Positions 9,150-18,528 are shown, counted from the stretch's first letter. The stretch is 35,576 nt of DNA from an uncultured marine group I thaumarchaeote (GCA_902511735.1 CABXGK010000005.1:1-35576), one strand, 5' to 3'. The notes: generated by a model from the sequence alone, not told the origin. A program made the numbers and translations.

Positions 9150-9980
9150 TTAACTATTTTTTAAAATAATTCTTAGATATTTGCCATTGTTCTCATCTGT
9201 TTTTATTCTAGGATAATATGGAAATGAATTTTTTAGAATTTTATGTCTGATACCTTCTGTTTTTTTAGCTGGTCTAAATATATCACATGATAAAATTTTG
9301 TATCCTGTATTACTTGCAAGTATTGATAAGGATTTTTTTGTAAAATGATAAAGGTGTGGGCTTTTCTCAACCGAACTTTTTAACATTGGTTTGAATTCAC
9401 AATTTGGTACTTCTATGAATAAAACTCCATCTTTCTTCAACATATTTTTGATTTTTCTAAAAAAATCATCAGGTTGTAAAAGATGTTCTAAAACATGAGA
9501 CATCCAAATAACATCAAATTTTTCATCAATAGAAAACTCTTCAATAGATGATTCAATTACTTTTCCTCTTTTCAATTTTGCATTAATCATTGAAACATTT
9601 CTTCCATCGGGCTCAATTCCTTTTACATTAAACCCATTATTTTCAAACCAAAGAATTGCTTGTCCTGTGCCTACACCTATTTCAAAAAAATTTTTTCCAG
9701 CAATAAATTTTTTAGTATACGAATACTGTGAAATCAAATCTCTTTTTTTCCCTTCAGAATTATTATCTGTATGATCAGAATTTATTTCAACTTCTGCGTT
9801 ATTCTTATCCCAAAAATCCTTTTTGTACATATCTGAAACTTTTTCAGTTTTTTGTTGTAGACTGTCTCCATTCATGTAGATATTACAATCTCCACAAAAA
9901 TACACCGGTAATTTTAGAAAAGATGAATTTAAAATTTTTTTTGATGATTTATCACATAAGATGCATTTCATTTTTGTCAT
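9150..9980 (-). CDS. Class I SAM-dependent methyltransferase with N-terminal Cys pairs
   Basis: 276 aa. The N-terminus has CILC (5-8) and CGDC, a zinc-type four-cysteine module. The methyltransferase core follows, with FFEIGVGTGQAILWFE as motif I, GIEP as the acidic end of beta 2, and MSHVLEHLLQPDDFF as the post-motif typical of the Methyltransf_23 group. This resembles sugar C- or O-methyltransferases of glycan clusters. Its first 29 bases overlap the end of the UDP-glucose-dehydrogenase-type gene, so it is probably translated from the same transcript. A second in-frame ATG lies at 9971. Substrate unknown. Confidence 0.82.
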   Translation of the reverse strand: MTKMKCILCDKSSKKILNSSFLKLPVYFCGDCNIYMNGDSLQQKTEKVSDMYKKDFWDKNNAEVEINSDHTDNNSEGKKRDLISQYSYTKKFIAGKNFFEIGVGTGQAILWFENNGFNVKGIEPDGRNVSMINAKLKRGKVIESSIEEFSIDEKFDVIWMSHVLEHLLQPDDFFRKIKNMLKKDGVLFIEVPNCEFKPMLKSSVEKSPHLYHFTKKSLSILASNTGYKILSCDIFRPAKKTEGIRHKILKNSFPYYPRIKTDENNGKYLRIILKNS

Positions 9981-11283
9981 TTCCTATACCTATTGCATAA
10001 TAATCAACATCTAATTTTTTATCTACTAATATTCTTCTACAATCAATAACCATTTTCTTCTTCATTTGTTTAAAATTATTTTTAGTCAATTTTTCATATT
10101 GTTTCCACTGTGTCATAATTATCACACATTGACTTCCAGATATTGCATCTTCGATTGATTTTCCATAATTTATCTTGTCTTTAAACACATTTTTTGTGTT
10201 CTCTATTGCTCTTGGATCATGAACAGTCACCTTAACTTTTCTTTTCAAAAATTTCTTAATTAACTCTATTGCAATAGAATCTCGTATATCGTCTGTGTTT
10301 GGTTTAAACGATGTTCCTAGAATCGTAATCTTCTTTGATTCAAGAATTCCTAATTTTCTTTTTACTAATGAAATTACTTCTTCTAGTTGTTTTGTATTAA
10401 CATCTTCTACAGCATTCAATAATGTTGGTCTTACTCCTGTAATCTTTGCAAATTTTATCAATGCCTTCATATCTTTTGGTAAACATGAGCCTCCGTAACC
10501 TGGTCCTGCATTAAGGAACAATCCTCCTATTCTAGGATCTAATCCAATTGTTTTTGCAATATCATCTACATTTGCTCCAGGAATTTTTTGGCAAATATTT
10601 GATAATTGATTGATAAAACTGATCTTTGTTGCAAGGAATGAATTATTTGCATATTTTATCATCTCTGCCGTTTGATGATTAGTAATTATGATTGGTGCAT
10701 CTGGATGTAATTTTGTAAAGAAATTTTTTACTTTTTTCATAAACTTTGTGCTATATCCACCTAGTACTACTACATGAGGAAATTTTGTATCTCTTATTGC
10801 TGTACTTTCTTGTAAAAATTCTGGATTTGAAATCAATCCAAAATCTCTTCCTGCTTTCTTTTTTGAATTATTTTCTAAAATAGGTAATATGATATCCTTC
10901 ATTGTTCCAGGTACAACTGTACTTTTGACTAATATGATGTGTTGTTTTTTACTCTCTCGAATATTTTCCCCTAGTAACATCATTGCTTTTTTTATAATTG
11001 AAAGATTAATGGCACCAGTACTATTTTGTGGAGTTCCAACAGTAACAAAAATCAAATCACAATCTTTTACTAATGAAAAATCACTTTTAATTTTTAATTT
11101 CTTTTTTAATCCATTCTTCAAAGTTTTTTCTAAATCTGGTTCAAAGAATGGTGAAATTCCGTCAGATATTTTTCTACATTTCTCTTTATCAACATCTATT
11201 CCAACAACATTGAATCCCTTTGAAGATAAAACACTCGTGAGTGATAGACCTACAAATCCTAATCCTATAATTCCTATTTGCAT
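9952..11283 (-). CDS. UDP-glucose 6-dehydrogenase (UDP-glucose/GDP-mannose dehydrogenase family)
   Basis: 443 aa. The order is an N-terminal NAD domain (GLGFVGLSL at 7-15), a central helical domain with KYANNSFLA, the catalytic cysteine C267 in GYGGSCLPKD, and a C-terminal UDP-binding domain (ILGTSFKPNTDDIRDS). The enzyme oxidises a UDP-hexose to the uronate with two NAD+. With a UTP-glucose-1-phosphate uridylyltransferase just upstream, UDP-glucose to UDP-glucuronate is the most likely reaction. The length is normal for the family. It sits second in the minus-strand run 12142 to 7084. Confidence 0.9.
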   Translation of the reverse strand: MQIGIIGLGFVGLSLTSVLSSKGFNVVGIDVDKEKCRKISDGISPFFEPDLEKTLKNGLKKKLKIKSDFSLVKDCDLIFVTVGTPQNSTGAINLSIIKKAMMLLGENIRESKKQHIILVKSTVVPGTMKDIILPILENNSKKKAGRDFGLISNPEFLQESTAIRDTKFPHVVVLGGYSTKFMKKVKNFFTKLHPDAPIIITNHQTAEMIKYANNSFLATKISFINQLSNICQKIPGANVDDIAKTIGLDPRIGGLFLNAGPGYGGSCLPKDMKALIKFAKITGVRPTLLNAVEDVNTKQLEEVISLVKRKLGILESKKITILGTSFKPNTDDIRDSIAIELIKKFLKRKVKVTVHDPRAIENTKNVFKDKINYGKSIEDAISGSQCVIIMTQWKQYEKLTKNNFKQMKKKMVIDCRRILVDKKLDVDYYAIGIGNDKNEMHLM

Positions 11284-11299
11284 ATAATCACTCTGTTAT

Positions 11300-12142
11300 T
11301 CATGCTTTTCTAAATGTAATGTCTTGTGAATTTTTATATGATTCAACTGTACCCACATCAATTTCATCTTCATTTTTATTTAATGTAATTGCTAGAACTT
11401 TTTTTGTTTTTTCTTTAATTAGATTTTGGATTGCATCTGTTAATTGAAATTCTTTTCCTTTTCCTTTCTTTATTTTTTTTAAACTAGAAAATATATCTGA
11501 TCTAAAATAGTATAATGGTAAAACTCCAAAATTAGATTTTGGCCTATCTGGTTTTTCTATAATTTCTTCAACTGTGAATAAATTATTTGATATTTTTTTT
11601 ATTGTTGGTACGCCATATTTTTTTGAATCTTTAATTTTTTTGCAAAGTAGAATTGCTTTAACATCAGGATTTTTTTTGGCCGTTTCAATTAATCTTACTA
11701 TAGGATGCTTTCCATGACTAAGAATTGTCACATCTCCGGCATGAACAATAAAATCTTCCTTACCAACATATCTTTCTGCACGTTTTACTGCATCACCAAA
11801 TCCTAATGGTTTATTTTGATTAATCCACACCAAATGCGAATTTTCTAATTTTTGGTAAAATTTTGTTATGAATTTTTTATAATCGCCAGTTAATTCCTTC
11901 AAATATGTTTCATGTGGAGTAAAATGATCCTCGATTGATCTTTTCTCTCTACCCACAACAAAGCAATAATCCCTAAAATTCATGGAATATAGCTGTTCGT
12001 AGATGTATTGTAACAATGGTAAAACTACTCTATTTTTTGTAAAAGTTTGAGAAAAAATTGGCATCATTTCTTTTGGCATTTCTTTTGTAAATGGCAATAA
12101 TCTTGTTCCTTTACCTGCTGCTGTAATTATTACTTTAGTCAC
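11300..12142 (-). CDS. galU: UTP-glucose-1-phosphate uridylyltransferase (GalU type)
   Basis: 280 aa from a GTG start at 12142. The nucleotide-binding signature is AAGKGTRLLPFTKEMPKEMMPI near the N-terminus. Further family landmarks are LGFGDAV, FIVHAGDV (acidic metal-binding region) and EEIIEKPD. It joins UTP and glucose-1-phosphate to UDP-glucose in the cytoplasm. Its place 16 nt before the UDP-glucose-dehydrogenase-type gene suggests it supplies that enzyme. An A/T element about 28 nt upstream (around 12168-12177) may be the promoter of this minus-strand operon. Confidence 0.9.
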   Translation of the reverse strand: MTKVIITAAGKGTRLLPFTKEMPKEMMPIFSQTFTKNRVVLPLLQYIYEQLYSMNFRDYCFVVGREKRSIEDHFTPHETYLKELTGDYKKFITKFYQKLENSHLVWINQNKPLGFGDAVKRAERYVGKEDFIVHAGDVTILSHGKHPIVRLIETAKKNPDVKAILLCKKIKDSKKYGVPTIKKISNNLFTVEEIIEKPDRPKSNFGVLPLYYFRSDIFSSLKKIKKGKGKEFQLTDAIQNLIKEKTKKVLAITLNKNEDEIDVGTVESYKNSQDITFRKA

Positions 12143-12246
12143 AAAAATCTACTCTTAGTCTTATCATTAAGTTTTTAACATTTTGGAATAAAAGCTATCA
12201 TTACAAAATTATAATAGGTAAAAATAGGTTCAAAATACAGGCATCT

Positions 12247-13629
12247 GTGATAATAATGTCAAATTTAAAAATTAATATGAATAATTTTGAAGACGTTCAG
12301 GAATCATTAACTAAAAAAACTCTTCGAGTTTGTGTAATTGGCATAGGTAGAATTGGTTTACCTACTGCATTATCTTTTGCAAAATCTGGATTGCAAACAA
12401 TTGGTGTTGATATAAATGAAAATTTAGTTCAAAATGTAAATTCTGGAAAATTTCCATTAAAAGATGAACCTGGATATGAAGAAATCTTCAATGATGTAAT
12501 AAAAAATAAAAAATTTACTGCAACAACAAAAATTGAAGATGCTGTCACAAATTCAGATTTAATACTTTTATCATTGCCTACCCCAATGGATGAAAATAAT
12601 ATTCCTGATTATTCTGCATTAAGAAATGTGGGCTCTCAATTATCAGATATATTGTTAGATAATTCTTTAGTTATAGTTGAGAGTACCATTGAACCTGGAT
12701 TTATAGAAGATGAAATGATATCCCTTATCTCAAAATCAGGAAAATTACAAGTAGAAAAAAATTTCTTTATTGGTGTATGTCCCGAAAATGCTAATCCTGG
12801 TGAAATTTTACATGATTTTACAAATCTTCCACGATTAGTTGGAGGGATAAATCCTCAAATTACAAAAATTATAAAAATTATCTATGATTTTGTTTTTTCA
12901 GTTGAACTTGTTGAAATGCCTGACTGTAAAACTGCAAATGCTGTCAAACTAACAACAAATGTTTTCCGTGATATCAACATTGCATTTGTTAGTGAATTAT
13001 CTTTAATGTTTGAAAAATTAGGAATAGATACAAACAAAGTTCTAGAAGCAGCCAAAAGGAAATATAATTTCCAAGTTCATTATCCTGGAGCCGGTGTTGG
13101 TGGGCCTTGTCTTCCAATTAATTCTTATCAATTACTTAATACCGCAAGACGTACTGGTTCTAATCTTAGTATTATTGAATCTGGTAGAAAAATTAATGAA
13201 AAAATGCCTTCACATGTTATAGATCTAACATCTGATGCATTCAAAGAATGTGGAAAATCATTTGATAATAGTGAAATCCTCATTCTTGGCATATCATACA
13301 AACCTGATGTAAAAGATATTCAATTAACTCCTGCTGAAAATATTATTAAAAAATTAAAATCATTAGGTGCAAATGTGCATATTTATGATCCATATTACTC
13401 ATCAGTAAAAATATTTGATATTGATGTTAAAGAATCTCTTTCTGATGAATTACTTGAAAAGATGGATGCAGCAATAATAGTAACTGCACATGAAGAATTT
13501 ACAAAAATTATTGTATCTGATTTTTGCAAAATGAAAACTCCTATCTTAATTGATAGTCGTGGAATAATAGATCCTGTTGTTGCTAAAGATTCAAAGTTGA
13601 TTTTTAGAGGGTTAGGTCGTGGAAAATAA
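12247..13629 (+). CDS. Nucleotide-sugar dehydrogenase, UDP-HexNAc 6-dehydrogenase (WecC/TviB) type
   Basis: 460 aa from GTG 12247; an ATG four codons in (12256) is equally possible. The NAD motif GIGRIGLPTALSF begins at 32, the catalytic cysteine is C288 in GVGGPCLPIN, and a C-terminal substrate domain begins at ILGISYKPDVKDIQ. GPCLPIN and the longer N-terminus set it apart from the UDP-glucose-type enzyme at 9952-11283 and match the UDP-ManNAcA/GlcNAcA-forming branch. The product would be a UDP-HexNAc uronate. The amidotransferase gene overlaps its 3' end by 11 nt, suggesting that this uronate is amidated next. Confidence 0.85.
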   Translation: MIIMSNLKINMNNFEDVQESLTKKTLRVCVIGIGRIGLPTALSFAKSGLQTIGVDINENLVQNVNSGKFPLKDEPGYEEIFNDVIKNKKFTATTKIEDAVTNSDLILLSLPTPMDENNIPDYSALRNVGSQLSDILLDNSLVIVESTIEPGFIEDEMISLISKSGKLQVEKNFFIGVCPENANPGEILHDFTNLPRLVGGINPQITKIIKIIYDFVFSVELVEMPDCKTANAVKLTTNVFRDINIAFVSELSLMFEKLGIDTNKVLEAAKRKYNFQVHYPGAGVGGPCLPINSYQLLNTARRTGSNLSIIESGRKINEKMPSHVIDLTSDAFKECGKSFDNSEILILGISYKPDVKDIQLTPAENIIKKLKSLGANVHIYDPYYSSVKIFDIDVKESLSDELLEKMDAAIIVTAHEEFTKIIVSDFCKMKTPILIDSRGIIDPVVAKDSKLIFRGLGRGK

Positions 13630-14839
13630 TCATCCTGTTATCAATCCGTCATCATTAGTAAATATTCTAACATTAAGATATGATTCGAATTTAAACCCAA
13701 ATCTACCAATTAAAACTGCAAATGATTTCAAACCAACCATTCAATCTGTAAATATAGACTCGATAGAAAAATCAATATTAAATTACATAGAACAAAAATT
13801 AGAAATTTCTTCTGATGAAAAAATATCTATTGCTTTAAGTGGTGGAGTAGATTCTACACTTGTTTTATCATTAATTCGAAAAATAAAACCTGATGTGAAT
13901 ATAGAAGCTGTTTCTATAAAATTTGCTGACAGTGTTGATGAAACAAATGCTGCCTCAAAAATTGCTGAAACATTTGAAGCTAATCATCATGTAGTATATC
14001 TTGAAAATTATCTCTCTGAATTACCTAAAGCTATTAGTATGATTAAAATGCCTTTTTGGGATTTACATTGGTATTATGTTGTTAAAAAATCACAGTCTCT
14101 GTCCAAATTTTTGATTTCTGGTGATGGAGGAGATGAGCTTTTGCAGGTTATACTTTTAGATACAAAAAATTTCTTTCATTAACATCTGAAAAATCAACAC
14201 CATTAGACAAAGTAATTGCATATATGGAATGTCATGAAAGAGATCGTGTTCCTGATCAAGAAAAAATTTTTAACTATAATTCTAATTTTTTCTTGGAAAT
14301 CAATTCATGATATTCTTTTACCATATTTTGACAATGAATTATCTAGACTTGAACAGGTATTTCTAGCAGATTATAATGGAAAACTCCTCTATAATTTTAA
14401 TCCAATAAATACCAATATTATAAAAAATTTTAAAATGAATTTACTAACCCCAATTTTAAATGATGATTTACTTTCTATTGGTCCTCATTTAATACATGCA
14501 AAAAAATATGATTCTACTAATGATTTAGGGAAATTACCTTTTAGAACAATATTGAAAAATAATGGACATGATCACCTAGTCGGTAATCAAAAATTAGGAT
14601 TTAATGTTAATACAATTAATTTATGGAAAAATAATGGACACAATTTGTGCAAAGAATTTCTTACTGATTCTAGAGTAGTAAAAGATGGTTGGATAAATGA
14701 TGATTGGATAAAGAAACACATTGATTCTTTGGAGTTAGATGTAAAGTATGTCAATAAATTTTTTGGAATCCTTGCATTTGAAATATGGTATAGATTATTC
14801 ATTACAAAGGAAATGAATAGTAATACTACACTAGATTAA
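13619..14839 (+). CDS. Asparagine-synthase-type amidotransferase without glutaminase domain, doubly frameshifted
   Basis: The PP-loop SGGVDS (74-79) and SGDGGDEL identify the synthetase domain of asparagine synthase. There is no N-terminal Ntn glutaminase domain: the protein begins MENN with no Cys2, and about 60 residues precede the synthetase domain. Two opposite indels break it, a missing T at the T4 run near 14141 and an extra T at the T6 run near 14290. Repair gives GDELFAGY, RVPDQEKIF and FSWKSIHDI in one 406-aa frame, ending with the typical LGKLPFR and QKLGFNV. The enzyme adenylates a carboxylate and amidates it. The GTG start overlaps the WecC-type gene, so a HexNAc uronate is the likely substrate (inference). 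The ammonia source is not visible. Confidence 0.8.
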
Positions 14840-14852
14840 TTTAGTCTATTGA

Positions 14853-15633
14853 ATGAATAAAATAATGAAGAAAGACATTGTTGCTGGATTGGGAGAAATA
14901 GGTCTTCCAATTTTAAAATTAATATCTAAAAAAGAAAATGCTATTGGCTATGATCTAGATAAAAAATTAATGAATGAAAAAAAATTCAATAAATTCCAAA
15001 ATATACAAACACGTTTTTTACATATTTCAATACCTGTAAAAAAAAATTTTATTTCCAATGTACTTACATTATACAAAAAAATTTAATCCCGAATGTATTG
15101 TTATACATAGTACAATCAGTCCTGGAACTACCGAACGTATACAAAAAAAATTGAATATACCTGTAATTTTTAGTGCAACGCGAGGTGTCCATAAAAGAAT
15201 GTTGAAAGATCTTCGAATATATACAAAATTCTTTGCTATATCAAAAAATGCACCGAAAAAAAATTGGGCTATTTCACAATATGAAAAAACTATGAAAAAA
15301 TCTGGAATTAAGACTCAACAAATGTCAAAACCTGAAACTTTAGAGCTTGCAAAAATTCTCTGTGATACAACATATCTTGGATGGTTAATTAATTATGCAC
15401 AACTCACTAACACAATTGCGATACAACATAATGTGAATTATGATGAAATGTGGCAATTCTCAGATGAAATTCACGATAAATTAGGTAATCGCCCAAAAAT
15501 GTTTCCTGGTTTTATAGGCGGTCATTGTGTCATTCCAAATTTAGAATTAATCCAAAATCAAACATTTGATATTATTAAATCAATAAATAAAAAATATTCA
15601 AAACAGGTAAAAAACTCAAAAAACTATTTATAA
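14853..15633 (+). CDS. Short nucleotide-sugar-dehydrogenase homologue lacking the C-terminal domain, frameshifted
   Basis: Dropping one A from the A7 run 15075-15081 gives a continuous 259-aa protein. It has a Rossmann start (GLGEIGLPI), the dehydrogenase segment IVIHSTISPGTTERI, a central helical region, and GFIGGHCVIPN in place of the usual GGxCLPKD, so a cysteine sits where the catalytic one lies in UDP-sugar dehydrogenases. The family is normally 430-460 aa; the C-terminal nucleotide-sugar domain is absent, with only about 40 residues after the cysteine. The NAD domain is also compressed. It may be a different oxidoreductase on a small substrate, or a relic. The start could be ATG 14853 or ATG 14865. 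It follows the amidotransferase by 13 nt. Confidence 0.65.
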
Positions 15634-15650
15634 AAAATATTCAAAATAGA

Positions 15651-16715
15651 TTATTTTATTTTTAAATACGGGTTGATTGTTTCCAAAAATTTTTTTGCTA
15701 CTAATTCCCAATTAAATTCTTGTTTGATAAATTTTTCACCTTCTTTTCCCATTTTATCGGCAAAATTTTTATCTTCTAATAATTTTGTTATTTTTTTTAT
15801 AATATCTTCTGAATTACCTTCTTTCACTAAGTAACCAGTTTTTCCATCAACCATCATCTCTTTATTACCACCAACATCTGTTGCAATTACTGGTTTTTCC
15901 ATCAACTGTGCTTCTTTTAATGTAAGTGGCGCAAGATCCATCCCAGTGATTAATGCGTAAATATCAACTGTTTCCAAAAACTCTCTAATTTTTTCAGGGT
16001 ATTCTAATCGCCCCAACCATTTGAAATTATCAAATTTTTCTAATTTATCAGTAATTTGTTTTCTATATTGACCATCTCCTGCCCAATAGAAATTAACATT
16101 TGGCATCTTTTGTAAAACATCCTCCAAAACCAACAGTTCTTTTGTTTTTCCCCACCAATTTGCATCTTGTACTAATCCAACACAAGGATGTTTTAATTCC
16201 ATTTTTTTTGCATGATACCACCGTTCTGAATTTATTCCTTCTAAAAATACTCCTGTATTCTGTTTTGGATAATGCTCTTTTACAACATTTTCTAAATATT
16301 CACAAATAGGAATTATTCCTGTTGCATCCCGAAAAACTTTTTCTGAAATTCTATTTCTTAACCAAATTATACATCGAGTTTTAAAATTTTTTCCTAGTGT
16401 TTTCATTCCCCAAAAATATTCTTGCCAATAATGCCCCCTAAGTAAAATAAATGTTGGAATTCCTGATTTTATTGAATGCAAAGCAAAATGTGTTTGACGA
16501 TCGGTAAAAATAGCATCAGGTTTGAAATCTTTTATCAATTTTTTAAATTTTTTGTCGCCATTTACCCAATCAGAAATATTCTTACTAGGAAAACCTCTGC
16601 TAAAATCGATATCTTTAACCAATTTTACCTGTACATTTTGTTTCTGTAACTCAGTAGAAAATTCTTTTAAATGAAATAATTTTCCCAAGCTTCCATATGC
16701 TATCAATATTTTCAA
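15651..16715 (-). CDS. Glycosyltransferase family 4 (paralogue of 7084-8147)
   Basis: 354 aa, intact. The TTG start at 16715 is backed by a TATA-like box (TTTAATAT on the minus strand, 16741-16748). Landmarks are KILIAYGSLGKLFHLKEF at the N-terminus, TDRQTHFAL, LKHPCVG, NFYWAGDG and PLTLKEAQLMEKPVIATDVGG in the donor-binding half. It is a GT-B enzyme that adds a sugar to a lipid-linked glycan at the cytoplasmic membrane face; donor unknown. It converges with the short dehydrogenase homologue. Its colinear similarity and identical repaired length to the GT at 7084 indicate a gene duplication inside the locus. Confidence 0.88.
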   Translation of the reverse strand: MKILIAYGSLGKLFHLKEFSTELQKQNVQVKLVKDIDFSRGFPSKNISDWVNGDKKFKKLIKDFKPDAIFTDRQTHFALHSIKSGIPTFILLRGHYWQEYFWGMKTLGKNFKTRCIIWLRNRISEKVFRDATGIIPICEYLENVVKEHYPKQNTGVFLEGINSERWYHAKKMELKHPCVGLVQDANWWGKTKELLVLEDVLQKMPNVNFYWAGDGQYRKQITDKLEKFDNFKWLGRLEYPEKIREFLETVDIYALITGMDLAPLTLKEAQLMEKPVIATDVGGNKEMMVDGKTGYLVKEGNSEDIIKKITKLLEDKNFADKMGKEGEKFIKQEFNWELVAKKFLETINPYLKIK

Positions 16716-16740
16716 TACATTTTTTTAAAATTAACTTCTA

Positions 16741-16748
16741 ATATTAAA
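16741..16748 (-). promoter_or_regulatory. TATA-like box for the GT4 gene at 15651-16715
   Basis: Read on the minus strand the element is TTTAATAT, centred about 29 nt upstream of the TTG at 16715. It supports that non-ATG start and a leaderless transcript. Confidence 0.45.
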
Positions 16749-16833
16749 TCTCTCATAATTTATCAGTAAATGATTAATTGTTTAATTGAACATTAATTAG
16801 AATATTTTAAAAGGATGGGATAAAACAATTTTT

Positions 16834-17946
16834 ATGAGTAAAAGAACTATGCTTATTTTCGGTGTATCTTTGACATCGGTTTTGATATTTGGAATATTTG
16901 TTGGTTTGACATCTTCTGTACAAGAATTGAAGTCAATTTCTTCTCAATTAATTAATGATAAATCTAATATTCAATCATCAGATATAGAATTTACTCCTTC
17001 GCTTTCAAATCAGATTAGCTTCATAAACCAATCTGAAATTTCTGAAAGAAAAATTGATTTAATTAATTTTATATGGAATTCAAAAGTACTGCCTTCAAAT
17101 TATCCAGATTTAGTTGAAAAAAATTTTCAAGATTCTAGATTTGATAATATAAAGAATTTAAAACAAATTGATAAAATTTCAATTTTTATGGAAAATGATT
17201 TTCATTCTTATTCATATCTATTTCTTCCTGAACAAAGTAATGGAAAATTAATAATCTATCATCAAGGTCACTCTGGTGGTTTTATTAATGGAAAGAATGT
17301 GATTGATAAATTCGTTAATTCTGGTTTTTCTGTTGCAGCATTTTCTATGCCTTTAATTGGATTAAATAATCAACCAACTGTACAATTAGAAAATCTAGGC
17401 CATGTCAAATTCTTTAAGCATAATCAACTTGTACTTTTAGAGTCGGATGATTTTTCTAGCATGACTTATTTCTTTTCCCCTGTTAATATCACATTAAATT
17501 ACATTGAGAATAACTTCTCTTTTGATGAGTATCATATGGTTGGAATTTCTGGTGGAGGCTGGACAACAACTGTTTATTCTGCAATTGATGATAGAATCAC
17601 AAAATCATTTTCTGTTGCAGATTCACTTCCTTTTTCATTAAGAAATACTGAAGCTGATGTAGGAGATTATGAACAATTCAATCCCAAATTTTACTTAATT
17701 GCAAATTATCTTGAACTATATGTTATGAGTTCATTTGGAGAAAACCAAAAACATATACAAATTATCAATGAATATGATCCGTGTTGTTTTTCTGGTAATT
17801 ATGAAGAAGATTCATATCCTGATTTAGTTAATCAATTTCTTTTGAATAATGGTCCTGGAAATTTTGAACTAATTACTGACGATACTCATTTTGAGCATAA
17901 AATATCTAATTTTGCTCTTGAACATATTTTACAAAACCTTTCTTAG
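16834..17946 (+). CDS. Membrane-anchored alpha/beta hydrolase
   Basis: 370 aa. A hydrophobic segment at about 7-28 (LIFGVSLTSVLIFGIFVGL) follows a short basic N-terminus, so the catalytic domain is probably outside the cell on a single N-terminal anchor; no lipobox cysteine is seen. The nucleophile elbow is GISGG with S239. Candidate acid and base are D315 (NEYDPCC) and H352 (DDTHFEHK), in the right order for a serine hydrolase. An early YHQGHSGG could form the oxyanion-hole region. The predicted role is an esterase or lipase-like enzyme, perhaps removing acyl groups from the glycan. It has its own A/T promoter region (16799-16811) and is not obviously in an operon. Confidence 0.7.
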   Translation: MSKRTMLIFGVSLTSVLIFGIFVGLTSSVQELKSISSQLINDKSNIQSSDIEFTPSLSNQISFINQSEISERKIDLINFIWNSKVLPSNYPDLVEKNFQDSRFDNIKNLKQIDKISIFMENDFHSYSYLFLPEQSNGKLIIYHQGHSGGFINGKNVIDKFVNSGFSVAAFSMPLIGLNNQPTVQLENLGHVKFFKHNQLVLLESDDFSSMTYFFSPVNITLNYIENNFSFDEYHMVGISGGGWTTTVYSAIDDRITKSFSVADSLPFSLRNTEADVGDYEQFNPKFYLIANYLELYVMSSFGENQKHIQIINEYDPCCFSGNYEEDSYPDLVNQFLLNNGPGNFELITDDTHFEHKISNFALEHILQNLS

Positions 17947-17973
17947 AAATTTCAATTAAATCAAAATCTATGA

Positions 17974-17982
17974 GTTATATTA
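17974..17982 (+). promoter_or_regulatory. TATA-like box for the APS kinase gene
   Basis: GTTATATTA is centred 27 nt upstream of the GTG at 18005. It supports the GTG start and a leaderless mRNA for the adenylylsulfate kinase. Confidence 0.45.
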
Positions 17983-18004
17983 CAGATTTCTTACGTAACC
18001 AATT

Positions 18005-18518
18005 GTGGCATTTGTTATTTGGATGACTGGTTTATCGTGTTCAGGAAAAACTACAATTTCTACAGAATTAAGTAAAATTTTTCCAGACATGGAAGTATTG
18101 GATGGTGACAAATTGTATGATTGGCTTGCACCTTTAGATATGTCAAAAAAAGCGAGAATGGCTCAAACACTAAGAATTGCACACATAACAAAAAATGCTC
18201 ATCAAACACAACATTTCTGTATGTGTTTCTGTGGTAAGTTCTTTTGAAGAAAGTAGAACAAAGGCAAAAGAGATTATTGATGATGACAGGTATGTTCTAA
18301 GTTACATTAAATGTCCTTTAGAAATATGTGAGAAAAGAGATGTAAAAGGATTGTATAAGGCTGCTAGAACAGAAAATTCAAAAATAATTCTTTCTGGGTT
18401 TAATGATCCGTATGATGTTCCTAATGATCCAAATCTCATTTTAGACACAGACAAAAATTCAATATCTGAATGTGTTGAAAAAATAAAAAATTATTTAGTA
18501 AAAAATAATCTTGTTTGA
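18005..18518 (+). CDS. cysC: Adenylylsulfate (APS) kinase, CysC-like, frameshifted
   Basis: From GTG 18005 the protein opens with the P-loop GLSCSGKTT (9-17) and LDGD. The frame breaks in the caaac stretch near 18205; removing one A gives HQHNISVCVSVVSSFEESR and a 170-aa protein. The C-terminal half has CPLEICEKRDVKGLYKAAR and NDPYDVPNDPNLILDT, the CysC lid and substrate signature. The usual DGDxxR arginine appears as tyrosine (DGDKLY). The enzyme phosphorylates adenylylsulfate to PAPS, the sulfate donor. Two sulfotransferase genes lie within 5.5 kb, so it probably feeds glycan sulfation rather than assimilation. No ATP sulfurylase is in the window. Confidence 0.82.
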
Positions 18519-18528
18519 TATATCAATT

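Noticed and set aside
10889-11287. 132-aa plus-strand ORF opposite the UDP-glucose dehydrogenase gene
   Set aside because: Mirror of a well-supported 443-aa gene; hydrophobic composition is what antisense A/T-rich code gives.
12201-12236. Direct repeat around AAATAGGT as an operator
   Set aside because: Short, imperfect and in A/T-rich sequence; not stronger than chance by eye.
14139-14300. Two separate genes (a short PP-loop protein plus an unrelated downstream protein)
   Set aside because: The region between reads as asparagine-synthase sequence (RVPDQEKIF) in the third frame, and both ends belong to one family.
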